DNA from: Chloroflexota bacterium
GTDB taxonomy: Bacteria; Chloroflexota; Dehalococcoidia; Lucifugimonadales; UBA2985
Direction of reading: 5' to 3'
DNA: 48,302 nucleotides
NCBI GenBank assembly: GCA_027622595.1
Contig: JAQBZZ010000007.1
Location: 1 to 48,302, forward strand
Part shown: one piece after another, positions 45,921-48,302 of the stretch
How positions within the stretch are numbered: position 1 is the first letter of the stretch
Layout: each line of letters begins with the position of its first letter
The notes under the pieces: model-generated
The model's input: the letters and a program-made list of their open reading frames with translations, nothing else
Told to the model about the DNA's origin: nothing
Databases searched by the model: none
Position numbers and translations under genes: made by a program

Positions 45921-47276
45921 CTACGCGGGTGAAGGGGCGAGCAATCGGGTCAGTACGGTGATGTCGGGGACGTCTTCCAGGGTGCTCACCATCTCGATGA
46001 TGCTTGCTATTGCCGACTGCTCAACGGAGACGGCGGCGTACCGTCGGAACTTTTCGCACAGGTCATCGAAGTTGTACGGGTTGGTGGGGGAGCCTTTGTA
46101 GTCGGAGGCATCCAGGTAGTGTGACTCGCCGTCTATGTCCAGGACAAGGGATTGCCCCTTGGATTCAGAAGAGTCTTGCAGAGGGTGAAGCTCTATCTCA
46201 CGGGCCGTCTTACGAATGTCCTCCTGGCTCTCCACGCCGTCGCTGAAGGCTCTTGGGTCGGACAGGTCTCGCCATAAGGCCACGGCCACGGAGTAGGGGA
46301 TGCTGTATTGAGCGGCTAGGAGGGTGCCAGGTTCCTGCTGGCCGTGGCGGTCGACGTCGTGGGGGTTCAAGAAAATCTGGATTTTTTGTATATGGCGTGG
46401 GTCGATGGGATGCTTGGCCTTGAATTGCACCAGAGCGTCCACAAAGGGATGCGCCCGGATGTGGCATGGGTAGGACTTTATTTGGAGGACCGACGCCATG
46501 ACGTAGTTCTTGCCCAGTCCTTCCAGGAGCCGTTCTGGATGGGGGTCCGGGGAAAATACCTTCAGAAAACCCCGCTTCCCCTCCAGTATGGTGTGAGGGC
46601 CTGTAAAACCCTTCTGTGCCAGCAGGGCGCTCTCCAGTCCCATCTGACTGGCCCGACCCATGTGCAGCCGTTTGATCATGGAGCCGTCCAGCGAAAACTC
46701 GAGTAGGCCGCCCGCGTTGGACCCGGCTATGCCAAGGGCGCTGGCGGTCTGCTCCGGGTCGAGTCCCAAGGCTCTGGCTACGGCGGTGGCTGCTCCGAAA
46801 GGGCCGTTGGTGGCTGGCCCGTGAAACCCTGCCACATCCTCAACGGCGCGGGTTGCTGCCTGACCAATCCTGCATACTGCTTCGTAGCCTGCCACCAGGG
46901 CCGTCAGGAAGTGGCGTCCCGACAGGTGTTCTCTTTCTGCTACCGCCAGCAGCGCCGGGAAGACGGACGCCCCCGGATGGCAGGAGGCTGGTGAGTAGAC
47001 GTGGTCAGTCTCGAAGCCACCGATCATGGTGCCGTTGACCAGGGTTGCGTACGGGGCAGAGGTGCGCCACGGCAGGCCAAGAACTACACAAGGGCCTGAG
47101 GCACCGGACTCCTGGGCCAGCTCAGCCACCATGCGACTCCAGAGGAGGCCGGGGGCAGCCAGTCCGCAGCCCAGGCAGTCCAGGATATAGCCCTTGGCTG
47201 CTTGTATAGCTTGGGGCGGAATGTGGTCGTAATCCAACTCAGAGGTGAACCGGGCTAAGTCGCGGGTCTCGTTCAT
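45921..47276 (-). CDS. MmgE/PrpD family protein
   Basis: 451 residues, ATG start. Family of 2-methylcitrate dehydratase, cis-aconitate decarboxylase and iminodisuccinate epimerase. I see VNGTMIGGFETDHVY, CHPGASVFPALLA, GYEAVCRIGQA, FHGPATNGPFGAATA, LGIAGSNAGGLLEF, MIKRLHMGRASQMGLESALLA and YPCHIRAHPFVDAL. These are the core helical-domain and lid motifs, in order. No propionate or citrate gene is next to it, so the exact substrate cannot be set. Confidence 0.92.
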   Translation of the reverse strand: MNETRDLARFTSELDYDHIPPQAIQAAKGYILDCLGCGLAAPGLLWSRMVAELAQESGASGPCVVLGLPWRTSAPYATLVNGTMIGGFETDHVYSPASCHPGASVFPALLAVAEREHLSGRHFLTALVAGYEAVCRIGQAATRAVEDVAGFHGPATNGPFGAATAVARALGLDPEQTASALGIAGSNAGGLLEFSLDGSMIKRLHMGRASQMGLESALLAQKGFTGPHTILEGKRGFLKVFSPDPHPERLLEGLGKNYVMASVLQIKSYPCHIRAHPFVDALVQFKAKHPIDPRHIQKIQIFLNPHDVDRHGQQEPGTLLAAQYSIPYSVAVALWRDLSDPRAFSDGVESQEDIRKTAREIELHPLQDSSESKGQSLVLDIDGESHYLDASDYKGSPTNPYNFDDLCEKFRRYAAVSVEQSAIASIIEMVSTLEDVPDITVLTRLLAPSPA

Positions 47277-47358
47277 GTGGTTATTGCTTTCTTGCTAAGT
47301 ATTGTTGATAGCCTACGTTTGCTGGATAGTACTGTCAAACATATTTGTATCTGAATAG

Positions 47359-47434
47359 TGGTACGCCCGGAGGGATTCGAACCCACGACCCTCGGTTCCG
47401 AAGACCGATGCTCTATCCACTGAGCTACGGGCGC
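47359..47434 (-). tRNA. tRNA-Arg (anticodon TCG)
   Basis: 76 nt on the minus strand: acceptor GCGCCCG/CGGGCGT, D-arm GCTC/GAGC, anticodon stem TCGGT/ACCGA with loop CTTCGGA (anticodon TCG, reads CGA), T-arm GTGGG-TTCGAAT-CCCTC with one mismatch, discriminator A and an encoded CCA. A TACAAT box lies about 10 bases upstream. Confidence 0.95.
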
Positions 47435-47789
47435 ATTGGTTATTATTGTATCTGAAATGACCCCATAAACACTAGGTAATACCGGCGCGTCGACAAAAAC
47501 GCTAACGGATAGCTGACCAACCATCTCAACAGGGTCATTCTTAGCCGCACCGTAGCTGAAGGAAACCGGACGTCGGTTTCTGGAAGTCTTGGGGGGCAAT
47601 TGGACCAGTCCTTGCAGTAATGCACCAACCATTAGCCATCGAATTCTTGTAGCCGGGCACCATCTTCACGGAGCAACGGACCCTGCCAAACTTGCTGAAA
47701 TTCTTTACCTTAGAGTCACGGATTCTTACCAGATCGTTAACTATCCTCAGGTAAATTGACAGTAGCTAACATGTGTAAGGGAGCGAGAA
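47435..47789. other. Intergenic region without a convincing gene
   Basis: 355 bases between the tRNA and the last gene. Minus-strand ORFs here run through the tRNA and are not believable. Apart from the TACAAT box of the tRNA I see no strong signal. The region just before the last gene has TTGACA at 47756 but no matching -10. Confidence 0.4.
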
Positions 47790-48113
47790 ATGCCTACTGT
47801 CGTAGTAGTCGATAATCAAGTGTCCAGGGGTGCCGCAATCAGGAAGGTATTGGATGCCAACGGTTATGAAACGTCACTCTTGAATAACCTCAATGATGCC
47901 CCCGAGAAAGCCTGGAAAAGCTTCCCTGATGCAATTTACCTGGCTGAGGGAGCGACGGGTAGTGCGATGGAAACCGGACATGTGGGAACGCTAATATGTA
48001 CAACTTCAAATGCCATTGATCCCCCTCGTCTAGACGCTCTTCTCCTGATTGCATTGCAACACATGTCTGTGTCGGACTCAGAGTACCACAAGGGGCCATC
48101 GTCACTGAACTGA
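47790..48113 (+). CDS. Small degenerate receiver-like protein
   Basis: 107 residues, ATG with AAGGGAGCGAGAA. It opens PTVVVVDNQVSRGAAIRKVLDANGYE, like a response-regulator receiver, but the acidic pair is DN rather than DD/DE. The strand that should carry the phosphoacceptor (DAIYLAEG) has no Asp at its end, and the C-terminal third is short. It is therefore at best a pseudo-receiver or a relic. No kinase nearby. An unrelated alpha/beta protein is possible. Confidence 0.6.
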   Translation: MPTVVVVDNQVSRGAAIRKVLDANGYETSLLNNLNDAPEKAWKSFPDAIYLAEGATGSAMETGHVGTLICTTSNAIDPPRLDALLLIALQHMSVSDSEYHKGPSSLN

Positions 48114-48302
48114 TTCCACATTAGTCGATTCCTTCTATCCAGGCTTCATAGCCCATTTCAGGGAGGGGCATCATCGGGGTGTCGTCATATCTCTGCGTTA
48201 AGCAGATTCGTGAGAAGTACGGAATCGGTACCAACTAGTGTGGTGTTACAATAACGGCTTTACAAAGAGCGACCTTTTCCAAGATAGCGTCCACCATCTT
48301 GG
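48114..48302. other. End of window, no gene seen
   Basis: 189 bases to the window edge. No ORF of note in the track, no tRNA and no clear hairpin. The next gene may start beyond the window. Confidence 0.4.

Noticed and set aside
47273-47632. 119-residue minus-strand ORF containing APVAQWIEHRSSEPRVVGSNPSG
   Set aside because: This is the familiar false translation of a tRNA gene; it spans the tRNA-Arg.

Overview
The window looks like a piece of a bacterial chromosome of moderately high GC, probably Chloroflexota of the Dehalococcoidia/SAR202 type. That placement is an inference from overall gene style: TolB-like lipoproteins with Thr/Pro linkers, an MmgE/PrpD protein, ETF genes, a futalosine-type MqnD homologue, a DUF3068 domain, and families of small palindromic intergenic repeats. 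No rRNA or marker phylogeny is available to test it. I see no CRISPR array, prophage or intact insertion sequence.

Layout. 0.1-2.7 kb: a multi-domain sensor kinase with a frameshift near its end, and a stand-alone receiver that has lost its phosphoacceptor Asp. 2.7-5.7 kb: an MqnD-like protein and a four-domain surface lipoprotein. 5.9-10.6 kb (minus strand): an operon-like run, P1 peptidase - small membrane protein - DUF2520 oxidoreductase - panB - panC - surE, behind a good promoter and a leader with a terminator hairpin. 10.8-14.9 kb (plus): fbp, class I aldolase, rdgB, moaA. 15.4-17.2 kb: an RNase HI-MoaC fusion and a metallo-beta-lactamase-fold (MBL) hydrolase. 17.3-25.4 kb: the whole F1Fo ATP synthase operon, with an extra 31-residue membrane ORF between atpB and atpE, and a Cys-rich gene, a palindromic repeat and another small gene between atpD and atpC. 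25.6-28.3 kb (minus): rex with a self-operator inside its promoter, and a chimera of an EF-G GTPase domain, a nonapeptide repeat and DUF3068. 28.4-32.6 kb: a giant lipoprotein with an inactive HtrA-like domain and 24 TolB-type blades. 32.7-35.3 kb (minus): a CDF transporter and argS. 35.4-38.9 kb: etfB, etfA, a conserved-looking unknown, rpsU and yqeY. 39-42.7 kb: purQ, a methyltransferase, purL. 42.9-47.4 kb: an internally triplicated membrane protein, a second MBL hydrolase, an MmgE/PrpD protein and tRNA-Arg. The last gene is a small degenerate receiver-like protein.

How the genes fit together. Much of the content is housekeeping: proton ATP synthase, NADH sensing (Rex), gluconeogenesis (FBPase plus aldolase), pantothenate, molybdopterin and purine synthesis, electron transfer (ETF) and translation (S21, YqeY, ArgS). 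No single new system stands out. The best candidates for new biology are the RnhA-MoaC fusion, the EF-G/DUF3068 chimera, the 31-residue ORF in the atp operon, the triplicated membrane protein, and a palindrome that repeatedly abuts TAG stop codons.
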